A DNA stretch of 64,000 bases from the NCBI RefSeq assembly GCF_002814235.1, contig NZ_PHSU01000030.1:124001-188000 (forward strand), given 5' to 3'. Both the position numbers and the translations under genes were made by a program. The notes beneath the pieces are model-generated. The model worked only from the letters and a program-made list of their open reading frames with translations. It was not told where the DNA came from and made no database searches. This DNA is from Pseudomonas sp. QS1027. GTDB lineage: Bacteria; Pseudomonadota; Gammaproteobacteria; Pseudomonadales; Pseudomonadaceae. Positions 52,862-60,905 of the stretch are shown piece by piece (positions within the stretch are counted from its first letter, which is position 1; each line of letters begins with the position of its first letter).

Positions 52862-53830
52862 TTATCCGTTCAGCGCAACCGCTTCCCGGCGACGACGCCA
52901 GGTGTGCGAGGGCAACTCGCCAAAGCGCTTGCGATAGGTTTCGGAGAAGCGCCCCAGATGGACAAAACCGTGGTCCAGCGCCACTTCGGTGACACTGCGC
53001 GCACCCGGCAGTTGCAATAGCGCATGGACCCGCTCCAGCTTGCGCTGGCGCACATAGTCGCGGGGCGAAATACCGACCTGCCGCTCGAACAGCAAGTACA
53101 GGGAGCGCTCGCTGACCCGTGCCACTTCGCGCAATTGCTCCATGCCGATCTCGTCGCACAGGTGTGCCTCGATAAACTGGCGGACCGCTTCGAAGCCACC
53201 GCTGCTCTCGATCTCGGGGCTGACCCGCTGCACATTGCTCGCCAGCAATCCCAGCAGCTTGCTGGCAACGATACGCTCGTACAGCGCCTGCACTTCGGGC
53301 CCGGCGCAGCTCTCGGCTTCGTGACAGATCAGTGCCAGCAACGGCACGAATCCATCCAGCCCGGCCAGGTCGCGGCGCGCGCTATCGAAGCGGATGCCCT
53401 GGCGCGGCAGCAGCCAGTGCTGGTCCAGGCAGGCATTTTCCAGCAAGCGCACCGGCAGCTTGACGATAAATTTCTCGCAATCGGCCGAATACGTCAGGTC
53501 CACCGGATCGTCCGGGTTGATCAGCAGGATCTCGCCGGGCGTATAGATCCGCTCCTCGCCCTGGGAACTCGAACGGCAATGCCCGCTCAGGAGGATCTGC
53601 AGGTGATAGATGGTTTCCAGGGCCGGCGACGTTACCTGGACCCGGGCGCCGTAGCTGATGCGGCAGAGGTCGAGACTGGAAAAGGTCCGGTGCTTGATGC
53701 TCGCCTGTGGGCGGCCTTTGGGCGGCAGACGAATGCAATGGCTACCGACATGCTGGTTGACGTACTCGGAGACCGCGTAGGCATCGGCCTGTTCGAAGAT
53801 CCGGCTGCGCTCACTCAACAAGGTGGTCAT
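52862..53830 (-). CDS. benR: AraC/XylS-family activator of ben genes
   Basis: A 322-residue regulator. The N-terminal half is a cupin-like effector domain; the C-terminal 100 residues form the double helix-turn-helix (MEQLREVARVSERSLYLLFERQ and VALDHGFVHLGRFSETYRKR). It responds to benzoate and activates benABCD in Pseudomonas. It lies between catA and benA on the same strand. Confidence 0.93.
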   Translation of the reverse strand: MTTLLSERSRIFEQADAYAVSEYVNQHVGSHCIRLPPKGRPQASIKHRTFSSLDLCRISYGARVQVTSPALETIYHLQILLSGHCRSSSQGEERIYTPGEILLINPDDPVDLTYSADCEKFIVKLPVRLLENACLDQHWLLPRQGIRFDSARRDLAGLDGFVPLLALICHEAESCAGPEVQALYERIVASKLLGLLASNVQRVSPEIESSGGFEAVRQFIEAHLCDEIGMEQLREVARVSERSLYLLFERQVGISPRDYVRQRKLERVHALLQLPGARSVTEVALDHGFVHLGRFSETYRKRFGELPSHTWRRRREAVALNG

Positions 53831-53870
53831 GGGATAAGCCTCTGTTGTTTTTCGATCAAGGCTGGTACGA

Positions 53871-53904
53871 CGACAAAAGTCCCGCGGGCAGGCGCGCGCG
53901 GGAC
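53871..53904 (-). terminator. Rho-independent terminator of catBCA
   Basis: Stem GTCCCGCG / CGCGGGAC (53879-53886 and 53897-53904). On the minus strand it is followed by TTTT at once. It lies 26 bp after the catA stop and before benR. Confidence 0.72.
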
Positions 53905-53929
53905 CTTTGACGCCGGAATGCGGCGAGGG

Positions 53930-54835
53930 TCAGGCTTCGAGTGCCCTCACCCGCTCGCCCTTGTCCTGCTCCTTGGCGGCATCGGTCGACTGCAAGGCAA
54001 AATCGAAGTCGATCTCGGCATGCCGCCCGTTCGCGTCTTCCTTGAAGACGATTTCGGCAATCAGCTCGTCGCGGGTGGCGTAGGCAAAGTCGTCGTGCAG
54101 GTAAGGGTCACCGGCCAGGTTGATCTGCGTGGTCAGGTGACGATGACCCGGGGCGGAAATGAAGAAGTGGATATGCGCCGGGCGCTGGCCGTGCCGGCCC
54201 AGTTGATCGAGCAACTGCTGGGTCGGGCCGTCCGGCGGGCAGCCATAACCGGAAGGCACGATGCTCTGGAAGCGGTAGCGGCCTTCGGCGTCGGTGCGGA
54301 TCCGCCGGCGCAGGTTGAACTCCGATTGCGAAGGGTCGAAGTACGAATAAGTACCACCGGTGTTGGCATGCCAGACATCGACAAGCGCATGGGCCAGCGG
54401 CTTGCCTTCGAGGTCGCGGACCTGGCCGCGCATGAACAGCACGGTGCCCGGGTCAAGGCCATCATCCAGCCGGGCCTCCTCTTCGCAGAGTGGCGCACCG
54501 GCCACATACAGCGGCCCTTCGATGGTCCGTGGCGTGCCGCCGACATGGCCGGCCTGCTCGTCTTCGGCATCCAGCAGCAGGTCGAGATAATGTTCCAGGC
54601 CCAACCCGGCGACCAGCAGACCGGCCTCCTGGCGGCTGCCCAGTTCGTTGAGGTAGTTCACGGCCTTCCAGAACTCTTCGGGCGAGATCCGCAGGTCTTC
54701 GATCAGGCGGATGCTGTCGCTCAGCACCCGGTGGACAATCTGCTTCACCCGTGGATTGCCGGCAGCCTGGTCAAGGCCGGCGGCACCTTCGAAGAAGCTC
54801 TGGACTTCGGCGGTTTGGGAAATACGAACGGTCAT
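53930..54835 (-). CDS. catA: Catechol 1,2-dioxygenase
   Basis: A 301-residue intradiol dioxygenase, making cis,cis-muconate from catechol. Iron ligands by motif: Tyr163 or 165 (GGTYSYFD), Tyr197 (SGYG), His221 and His223 (PAHIHF). The N-terminal helical dimer domain is present. ATG at 54835 has AGGAA 7 nt upstream. Slightly shorter than the usual 310 residues. Confidence 0.94.
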   Translation of the reverse strand: MTVRISQTAEVQSFFEGAAGLDQAAGNPRVKQIVHRVLSDSIRLIEDLRISPEEFWKAVNYLNELGSRQEAGLLVAGLGLEHYLDLLLDAEDEQAGHVGGTPRTIEGPLYVAGAPLCEEEARLDDGLDPGTVLFMRGQVRDLEGKPLAHALVDVWHANTGGTYSYFDPSQSEFNLRRRIRTDAEGRYRFQSIVPSGYGCPPDGPTQQLLDQLGRHGQRPAHIHFFISAPGHRHLTTQINLAGDPYLHDDFAYATRDELIAEIVFKEDANGRHAEIDFDFALQSTDAAKEQDKGERVRALEA

Positions 54836-54888
54836 GCTGCTGTTCCTCATCATTGTTCTTGTGGATGCAAACCTTGGAAAACCCGGGC

Positions 54889-55179
54889 TCAGCGGTCGTC
54901 GGCATGGACCGAAGAGGGATGCCTGCACAGCGCCATGACCTCGATCTCCATATAGGGATAAAGCGGCAGTTGCATCAGGGTATCGTGCAGCGCCTGGGCA
55001 TCCGGCACATCGAAGACGCTGACATTGGCATACAAGCCGGCGATGCGCCAAAGGTGGCGCCAGGTGCCTTCCCGTTGCAGGCGCTGGGCCAGTTCGCGTT
55101 CGTCGGCCTTGAGTCGTGCGGCCTGTTCGGCGGGCATGTCGGTGGGCAGTTTGACGGTCATGCGTACGTGAAAAAGCAT
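54889..55179 (-). CDS. catC: Muconolactone delta-isomerase
   Basis: A 96-residue protein (MLFHVRMTVKLP... LYPYMEIEVMAL) converting muconolactone to beta-ketoadipate enol-lactone. Length and both ends fit CatC. ATG preceded by GAGGACACACC. Confidence 0.95.
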   Translation of the reverse strand: MLFHVRMTVKLPTDMPAEQAARLKADERELAQRLQREGTWRHLWRIAGLYANVSVFDVPDAQALHDTLMQLPLYPYMEIEVMALCRHPSSVHADDR

Positions 55180-55203
55180 GGTGTGTCCTCTTGGTTCAGG
55201 AAG

Positions 55204-56325
55204 TCAGTGGCGGGCAAAACGCGCCAGGCGCTCTTCATCGATGGTCAGGCCGAGCCCGGGAGTTTTCGGGATCAGCAGCTGGAAATCACGATAGGTCGGC
55301 GGCTCGATCAGAATGTCCTCGGTCAGCAGCAACGGGCCGAACAGTTCGGTGTGCCACTCCAGCTTGTCGAGGGTGGCGAAAGCGTGCGCCGCTGCCAGGG
55401 TGCCGATGCTGCCTTCGAGCATGGTGCCACCGTACAGGCCGATGCCGGCCGCTTCGGCAATTGCGGCAGTACGCAGCACGGCACGTGGGCCGCCGGTCTT
55501 GGCGATCTTCAAGGCAAAAATACTCGCGGCGCCCATTTGCGCCAGGGCAAAGCTGTCCTGCACCGACTCGATGGCTTCATCGGCCATCAGCGGGATCGGG
55601 CTGTGGGCACTCAAACGGACCATGCCGGCACGATCATGGCGGGACAGCGGCTGCTCGATCAGTTCGACCCCGGCATCGGCCAGTTGGCGACAGGCACGCA
55701 CCGCCACGGCCTCGCTCCAGGCCTGGTTGATATCCACCCGCACACTGGCGCGGTCGCCCAGGGCACGCTTGATCGCCGCGACATGGGCGATGTCCCGCGC
55801 CGGTTCGCCGGCACCGATCTTGAGTTTGAAATGACGATGGAGGCGCAGATCGAGCATGCGTTCGGCTTCGTCGATGTCCTTGGCGGTATCGCCGCTGGCC
55901 AGGGTCCAGGCCACCTCCACACCCTCGCGCAGGCGGCCACCGAGCAGTTCGGCCAGCGGCAGCCCGAGGCGTTTGCCCTGGGCATCGAGCAAGGCGGTCT
56001 CCACCGCCGAGCGGGCGAAAGTGTTGCCGCGAATGGCCCGGTCGACCCGTTGCATGGCGGCGTTGACGTTGCTGGCGTCCTGGCCGATCAGCAGCGGCGC
56101 GAACCAGGTATCGAGGTTGACCTTGATGCTTTCCGGGCTTTCCCCCGCGTACGCCAGGCCCCCAATGGTGGTGGCCTCGCCGATACCGACAATGCCGTCG
56201 CTGCAACGGATACGCAGGATCACCAGCGTCTGGCCATGCATGGTGTGCATCGCCAGTTTGTGCGGACGTATGGTGGGCAAGTCGACAATCTGGGTATCGA
56301 AGTGTTCGATCGTTACAGCGCTCAT
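55204..56325 (-). CDS. catB: Muconate cycloisomerase
   Basis: A 373-residue enolase-superfamily enzyme turning cis,cis-muconate into muconolactone. Catalytic Lys region FKLKIGAG, metal ligands in VRVDINQAW, LIEQPLS and MADEAI. ATG at 56325 has only a weak ribosome site (GGATACGCC). Divergent from catR across 102 bp. Confidence 0.94.
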   Translation of the reverse strand: MSAVTIEHFDTQIVDLPTIRPHKLAMHTMHGQTLVILRIRCSDGIVGIGEATTIGGLAYAGESPESIKVNLDTWFAPLLIGQDASNVNAAMQRVDRAIRGNTFARSAVETALLDAQGKRLGLPLAELLGGRLREGVEVAWTLASGDTAKDIDEAERMLDLRLHRHFKLKIGAGEPARDIAHVAAIKRALGDRASVRVDINQAWSEAVAVRACRQLADAGVELIEQPLSRHDRAGMVRLSAHSPIPLMADEAIESVQDSFALAQMGAASIFALKIAKTGGPRAVLRTAAIAEAAGIGLYGGTMLEGSIGTLAAAHAFATLDKLEWHTELFGPLLLTEDILIEPPTYRDFQLLIPKTPGLGLTIDEERLARFARH

Positions 56326-56411
56326 GGCGTATCCATCTACGAGGTATTGGTCTTTCAGCCATGATTGACGCTCAAGGCAGCGCCGGTCCAATATTGAATA
56401 AGTCTCGCTTC

Positions 56412-56426
56412 ATACCCAGGAGGTAT
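56412..56426. promoter_or_regulatory. CatR/BenM-type site ATAC-N7-GTAT
   Basis: ATAC at 56412-56415, 7 bp, GTAT at 56423-56426: an exact match to the BenM/CatM LysR consensus. It overlaps the catR ribosome site, so it is well placed for autorepression; weaker GTAT half-sites near 56328 and 56343 lie towards catB. Confidence 0.6.
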
Positions 56427-56427
56427 C

Positions 56428-57300
56428 GTGGAGCTTCGTCATTTGCGTTATTTCAAGGTGCTCGCCCAGACCTTGAACTTCACCCGTGCGGCCGAGCTGT
56501 TGAACATCGCCCAGCCGCCCCTGAGCCGGCAGATCCAGCAACTGGAAGATGAATTGGGGGTGGCGCTGCTGGAGCGTTCGAGGCCCTTGCGCCTGACCGA
56601 GGCCGGGCGATTTTTCCAGGAGCATTCCAGCCAGTTGCTCGAACAGCTTGAGCGGGTCTGTGACGATACCCGGCGGGTGGCCGCCGGCCGCAAGCGCTGG
56701 CTGGGCATCGGCTTTGCCCCATCGACCCTCTATGGCGCCCTGCCCGACCTGATCCGCCGCCTGCGCAGTTTTGGCGATATCGAACTGGGCCTGTCGGAGC
56801 TGATCACCCTGCAACAACTGGAGGCGCTGAAAAGCGGGCGGATCGACATCGGCTTCGGCCGGATGCTGTTCGATGACCCGGCCATCGTCCAGAAAGTCCT
56901 GCGCCAGGATCCCCTGGTCGCGGCCTTGCCGGCCGGGCATCCGCTGCTCGGGCGGCCGGTCAGCCTCAAGGAGCTGGCCGCGCAGCCGTTTATCCTCTAC
57001 CCCGCCAGCCCGCGCCCCAGCTATGCCGACCACGTGCTCGGAGTGTTCGCCGGGCATGGCCTGAGTATCCACGTGGCGCAGATGGCCAACGAACTGCAGA
57101 CCACCATTGGCCTGGTGGCCGCCGGGGTCGGCATTGCCCTGGTGCCGGCGTCGGTTCAGCGCTTGCATCGGGATGACATTGGTTACACGTCGTTGCAGGA
57201 CAGCAGCATCACCTCGCCGATCGTGCTCAGTTACCGGGCGGGCGACGTCTCGGAGGTGTTGCAGCGCTGCCTGCAATTGTTGACCGGTCATGACGAGTAG
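56428..57300 (+). CDS. catR: LysR-family regulator of cat genes
   Basis: A 290-residue LysR protein. N-terminal helix-turn-helix (LNFTRAAELLNIAQPPLSRQ) and effector domain. Divergent position from catBCA and strong CatR/BenM resemblance (MELRHLRYFKVLAQ) make it the cis,cis-muconate-responsive activator. GTG start at 56428 with AGGAGGTATC upstream. Confidence 0.93.
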   Translation: MELRHLRYFKVLAQTLNFTRAAELLNIAQPPLSRQIQQLEDELGVALLERSRPLRLTEAGRFFQEHSSQLLEQLERVCDDTRRVAAGRKRWLGIGFAPSTLYGALPDLIRRLRSFGDIELGLSELITLQQLEALKSGRIDIGFGRMLFDDPAIVQKVLRQDPLVAALPAGHPLLGRPVSLKELAAQPFILYPASPRPSYADHVLGVFAGHGLSIHVAQMANELQTTIGLVAAGVGIALVPASVQRLHRDDIGYTSLQDSSITSPIVLSYRAGDVSEVLQRCLQLLTGHDE

Positions 57301-57383
57301 CACTTTTCCGAGCGCTTTTCATTTGTCTGATCCCGCGGTTGGTTGCAAACTGCAAATCTGCCGTGATCTACAAAGGAAGCAGA

Positions 57384-57863
57384 ATGACCGAGCACAGCAC
57401 GGGGGTCACACTCACCGCCAAGGGCCTGGTGTTCGAGGATGACTGCGGCGAACCCTTTCTCCAGGACGACGCCGTGCGAGGGCTGCTGGAGAAGGTCTTT
57501 GCCGGGAGCGGCGTCGATATCACCGCGATCCACACCCAGAGCCAGTACCGCAAGGCCCTGCGGCATGTGATGATCAGTTCGATCCAGGGGCCGGGCGGTA
57601 TCGAGGCGATCCTGGCCATGGCGCTGCAAGGGGTCGAGTTGCTGCACCAGCAATTCGCCGGGCGCGATGACTTCCAGTCGCGGCTGTGTGCCGGTGCGCT
57701 GCAAGGCTTGCTGAATGGCGACCCCGATGGTCTGGCCAAGGCCAAGAGGGCCAGCAGGATCCTCGCCAGTGGCTTGCGCCCGGTGGCAAGCCTCAGCGTG
57801 TCGGACGACCGATCACTTCGCACAAGCGACTCATGCACACCGAACCCACCACCGCGAGAATGA
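57384..57863 (+). CDS. Hypothetical protein, convergent with ClC gene
   Basis: A 159-residue protein: HSTGVTLTAKGLVFEDD, then a helical region. ATG at 57384 has AAAGGAAGCAGA upstream. Its last 24 codons overlap the end of the ClC gene on the other strand, and the tail (SDSCTPNPPPRE) looks disordered, perhaps extended past an older stop. Family not recognised. Confidence 0.55.
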   Translation: MTEHSTGVTLTAKGLVFEDDCGEPFLQDDAVRGLLEKVFAGSGVDITAIHTQSQYRKALRHVMISSIQGPGGIEAILAMALQGVELLHQQFAGRDDFQSRLCAGALQGLLNGDPDGLAKAKRASRILASGLRPVASLSVSDDRSLRTSDSCTPNPPPRE

Positions 57864-59091
57864 TCGGCACCAGGAAATCGTGATCGATCCGGGTGAACTC
57901 CGCCACCAGCACAATGGCAGTGATCGGCATGCTCATGGACGCCGCCAGGAATGCCGCCGCACCGACGATGGCAAAGGCCCCCAGGGCAATCCCTGGCCAG
58001 GCCAGGCTCCACAATCCCCCCAGGAGAATCGCCATCAGCGCGCCAATCGCCAGGGCGGGCGTCAGCAGTCCGCCCTCGGCCCCGGCCCGCAAGCTGGCGC
58101 TGGTCACCAGCACCTTGGCCACCAACAGCGCGGCCGCCAGCCCCAACGTCAACTCACTGTCGAAACCCAACTGCGCCGGTCCCTTGCCGTTGCCCAACAC
58201 CTGGGGCAGATAGACCGCCACGCAGCCGATCAGGGTGAAATTGATCAGGGACAACACCGGCAAGCGCCAGCCGCGGGCGGCATGGATCCGGGCACGACCG
58301 GTCAGTTGCACGAAACCATAGGCGGCGAGCCCGAACAGCGGCCCGGCCAGCATTGACCAGGCAAGCAGCCCGGGTGTCAGTGCCAGGCTCGGCACCACGT
58401 ATTGCACCTGTGCGCCCAGCCCGACCCAGGCCACGGCGGCACCAATCGCCGACGTCGCCAGGGCGATGATTGCCGCCGGCCAACTGAAAACCGCCAGCAA
58501 CCCTTCCAGGACAAACACCGCGCCCCCCAACGGCACGTTGTAGACCGCCGCCAACCCGGCCCCTGCCCCGCAGGCAATCAACAGCCGATGGGCCTGGGGG
58601 GGCAACTGCGCCTTGCGCGATAACCAGGCCCCAACGAGGGCGCCGATCTCCCGGGGGGCGACTTCACGGCCCAGTGGTGAGCCCAGGGCCACGGTGATGA
58701 TCTGCAAGAGCGCATGGCACACCGTGGTCTTGGGCGGCATCGCCGGCCCATCGGGCGCTACGGCTTTCTTGATACCCACCAGTGGACTGCCGAATCGATA
58801 GACCGCCCACCAGCCCAGGCCCGCCACCAGACCGCACAACACCAGGGCCAGGACCCGTCGCGAAGTCGAGGCGCTGCTCACGCCGAGCAGGAAACTTTCA
58901 TGGCTGGTAAGGCTGTCCTGGCCATAGCCATAGGCCAGGTGCTGGATAGCGTGCAACAACATCGCCAGCAGCGTACCGCCGAGGCCGGCGCCAATACCGG
59001 TAAGGATCACTACAAGGCAAAGAACGAATAATCCGTGGGCTCTGGAACGAACCTTGATTTCAGTGTGTAGCGACGGTTCCGGCAAGGCCAT
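57793..59091 (-). CDS. ClC-family chloride channel/transporter
   Basis: A 432-residue ClC protein with about ten to twelve membrane segments. Selectivity motifs are ALGSPLGREVAP (GSPxGRE, with Val-Ala instead of Gly at the usual GREGP), VYNVPLGGAVFVLE, and the late FLAASMSMPITAIVLV. No CBS domains. No fluoride riboswitch was seen. Function as Cl- channel or Cl-/H+ antiporter is not separable from sequence by eye. Confidence 0.87.
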   Translation of the reverse strand: MALPEPSLHTEIKVRSRAHGLFVLCLVVILTGIGAGLGGTLLAMLLHAIQHLAYGYGQDSLTSHESFLLGVSSASTSRRVLALVLCGLVAGLGWWAVYRFGSPLVGIKKAVAPDGPAMPPKTTVCHALLQIITVALGSPLGREVAPREIGALVGAWLSRKAQLPPQAHRLLIACGAGAGLAAVYNVPLGGAVFVLEGLLAVFSWPAAIIALATSAIGAAVAWVGLGAQVQYVVPSLALTPGLLAWSMLAGPLFGLAAYGFVQLTGRARIHAARGWRLPVLSLINFTLIGCVAVYLPQVLGNGKGPAQLGFDSELTLGLAAALLVAKVLVTSASLRAGAEGGLLTPALAIGALMAILLGGLWSLAWPGIALGAFAIVGAAAFLAASMSMPITAIVLVAEFTRIDHDFLVPIILAVVGSVCMSRLCEVIGRPTR

Positions 59092-59271
59092 TCAAGACTC
59101 CGCGAGGTCAGGTGCACAACGACCGGGTGGCCGCACGCCGGAAGTGATTATCCGGTATTCCCGGCAAGAATAGGAGCTATGCCGCGCCTCTCTCTACCGA
59201 GCCCGGGGCCGGCCTGTGAGCATGACCGGGTGATTGAACGATCCCTCACTGGTACTCATCAGGAAACGACC

Positions 59272-59928
59272 ATGACACTGCAAGCCAAACTCGATGCCTT
59301 CAAAGCCGACTTCGTCAGCGGCAAGCCACCTTACAACGCACCGCCACAGGTCCATGCGGTGATGAAACGCGCCACCGACGAACTGATCGCCAGCGGCCTG
59401 GCCGAGCGCGCCCTGAAGGTCGGCGACAAGGCCCCGGTCTTTACCCTCGACGATCCCGACGGTCATCCGGTTTCCTCCACGGAACTCTTGTCCAGGGGGC
59501 CGCTGGTGGTGAGTTTCTACCGTGGCGTATGGTGCCCTTACTGCAATATGGAGCTGCAGGCCCTGGAAGAAGCCCTGCCCGCCTTCCGCGAACTCGGCGC
59601 CAGCCTGGTGGCGATCTCTCCGCAGATCAAGGCCAACAGCCGCAAATCGGTGCGCCAGAACAACCTGAGCTTTCCGATCCTCAGCGATACCCGCGGTGCG
59701 GTCGCCGCAGCCTTCGGTCTGCGCTTCGAACTGCCGGACTACCTGGTCGAGCTGTACAAAGGCTTCGGCAACGACCTGCCGACCGTCAACGATGACCCGA
59801 GCTGGAGCCTGCCGATGCCGGGGCGCTTCGTGATCGGCCAGGACGGTATCCTGCTCTACGCCGAGGTGAATCCGGACTACACGCTGCGTCCGGATCCGTC
59901 CGAGCTGCTGCCGGCGCTACGCGGTTAA
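59272..59928 (+). CDS. Peroxiredoxin-like (AhpC/TSA) protein
   Basis: A 218-residue thioredoxin-fold peroxidase: N-terminal helix, then VGDKAPVFTLDDPDGH and the active-site FYRGVWCPYCNMEL with Cys88 and Cys91. The CxxC arrangement differs from classical 2-Cys peroxiredoxins and fits the PRX-like 2 group. ATG at 59272 with AGGAAACGACC. Ends before a two-way terminator. Confidence 0.88.
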   Translation: MTLQAKLDAFKADFVSGKPPYNAPPQVHAVMKRATDELIASGLAERALKVGDKAPVFTLDDPDGHPVSSTELLSRGPLVVSFYRGVWCPYCNMELQALEEALPAFRELGASLVAISPQIKANSRKSVRQNNLSFPILSDTRGAVAAAFGLRFELPDYLVELYKGFGNDLPTVNDDPSWSLPMPGRFVIGQDGILLYAEVNPDYTLRPDPSELLPALRG

Positions 59929-59934
59929 GCCACG

Positions 59935-59954
59935 GCCGCCACTTCGGTGGCGGC
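59935..59954. terminator. Bidirectional terminator
   Basis: Perfect 8-bp stem GCCGCCAC / GTGGCGGC with a TTCG tetraloop between convergent peroxiredoxin and LysR genes. U-tract short. Confidence 0.65.
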
Positions 59955-59955
59955 T

Positions 59956-60843
59956 TCAGCTGTTCGCCAGCAACTGCTCGACATAGGTGACAAAGGCCCG
60001 GGCCTTGGCGCTGGCCATGCGCCCGCTGGGAAACACCGCCCATAAATCCAGGCCAGGCAGATGCCAGTCCTGAAGCACCTGCCGCACCTCGCCACTGGCC
60101 AGCTCCGGGGCGAACATCCACTGCGAAGACAAGGCCAGCCCCAGGTGCGCGAGCACCGTCGTTCGCACCCCTTCCGCGGCCGAAACCCGCACCCGCCCCG
60201 ACACGCTGACCGCCTGTTCACTGGCGCCGCGTTTGAACAACCAGTGGGTGCCACCACCGTTCTGCGTATAAATCACCGCCTGATGGTCCACCAGCTGCGC
60301 CGGCGACGTCGGCTCGCCATGCCGCTCGAAATACGCGGGAGTGCCCAGCACCATGCGCTGGCACTGGCCGATCTTGCGCGCCGTCAGCCCGGAGTCGCTC
60401 AACTCGCCCATGCGCAAGGCCACGTCGATCCCTTCTTCCACGAGGTTGACGTTGCGGTCATCCAGTACCACGTCGATATCCAATCCCGGGTGCAAGGCCA
60501 GAAAGCCCTCCAGATGAGGCAGGATATGCAGCCGCGCAAAGGTCACGGCGGCACACACCCGCAGCGTGCCGGCAAGGCCGCTACCGGCCCCCCGGGCTGC
60601 CAGCTCCGCTTCATGGGTTTCGTCAATGGCGCGTTTGGCCCGTTCGAAAAACGCCGCACCGGCTTCGGTTGACGTCAGCCCACGGGTGGAACGCAACAGC
60701 AGTCGTACCCCCAGGTGTGTCTCCAGCTGCGCGATGGTCTTGGACACCGCCGGCTGGCCGACCTCGAGCCGCCTGGCAGCCGCCGAGAACGAGCCCGTCT
60801 CGACCACACAGACAAAGGTTTCCATCGCCGACAGCCGGTCCAT
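59956..60843 (-). CDS. LysR-family regulator
   Basis: A 295-residue LysR protein of the PecT/DsdC-like 'MDRLSAMETFV' group: helix-turn-helix GSFSAAARRLEVGQPAVSKT, then effector domain (LDIDVVLDDRNVNLVEEGID). ATG at 60843 after GGGGAGAAACAGG. It lies 62 bp after the gamma-glutamyltransferase stop on the same strand; target unknown. Confidence 0.88.
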   Translation of the reverse strand: MDRLSAMETFVCVVETGSFSAAARRLEVGQPAVSKTIAQLETHLGVRLLLRSTRGLTSTEAGAAFFERAKRAIDETHEAELAARGAGSGLAGTLRVCAAVTFARLHILPHLEGFLALHPGLDIDVVLDDRNVNLVEEGIDVALRMGELSDSGLTARKIGQCQRMVLGTPAYFERHGEPTSPAQLVDHQAVIYTQNGGGTHWLFKRGASEQAVSVSGRVRVSAAEGVRTTVLAHLGLALSSQWMFAPELASGEVRQVLQDWHLPGLDLWAVFPSGRMASAKARAFVTYVEQLLANS

Positions 60844-60905
60844 CCTGTTTCTCCCCACCCAGATTGAGGCGCCAGTGCATAGCGCCCTGCGGATTTAACC
60901 ACCGG

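Noticed and set aside
53024..56364. Two very long plus-strand frames (643 and 537 codons) over benR, catA, catC and catB.
   Set aside because: Antisense frames of well-identified catabolic genes, a product of codon bias.
57793..59091. Fluoride riboswitch or Fluc/ClC-F role for the ClC gene.
   Set aside because: No fluoride riboswitch core upstream of 59091, and the selectivity motif is of the general ClC type.
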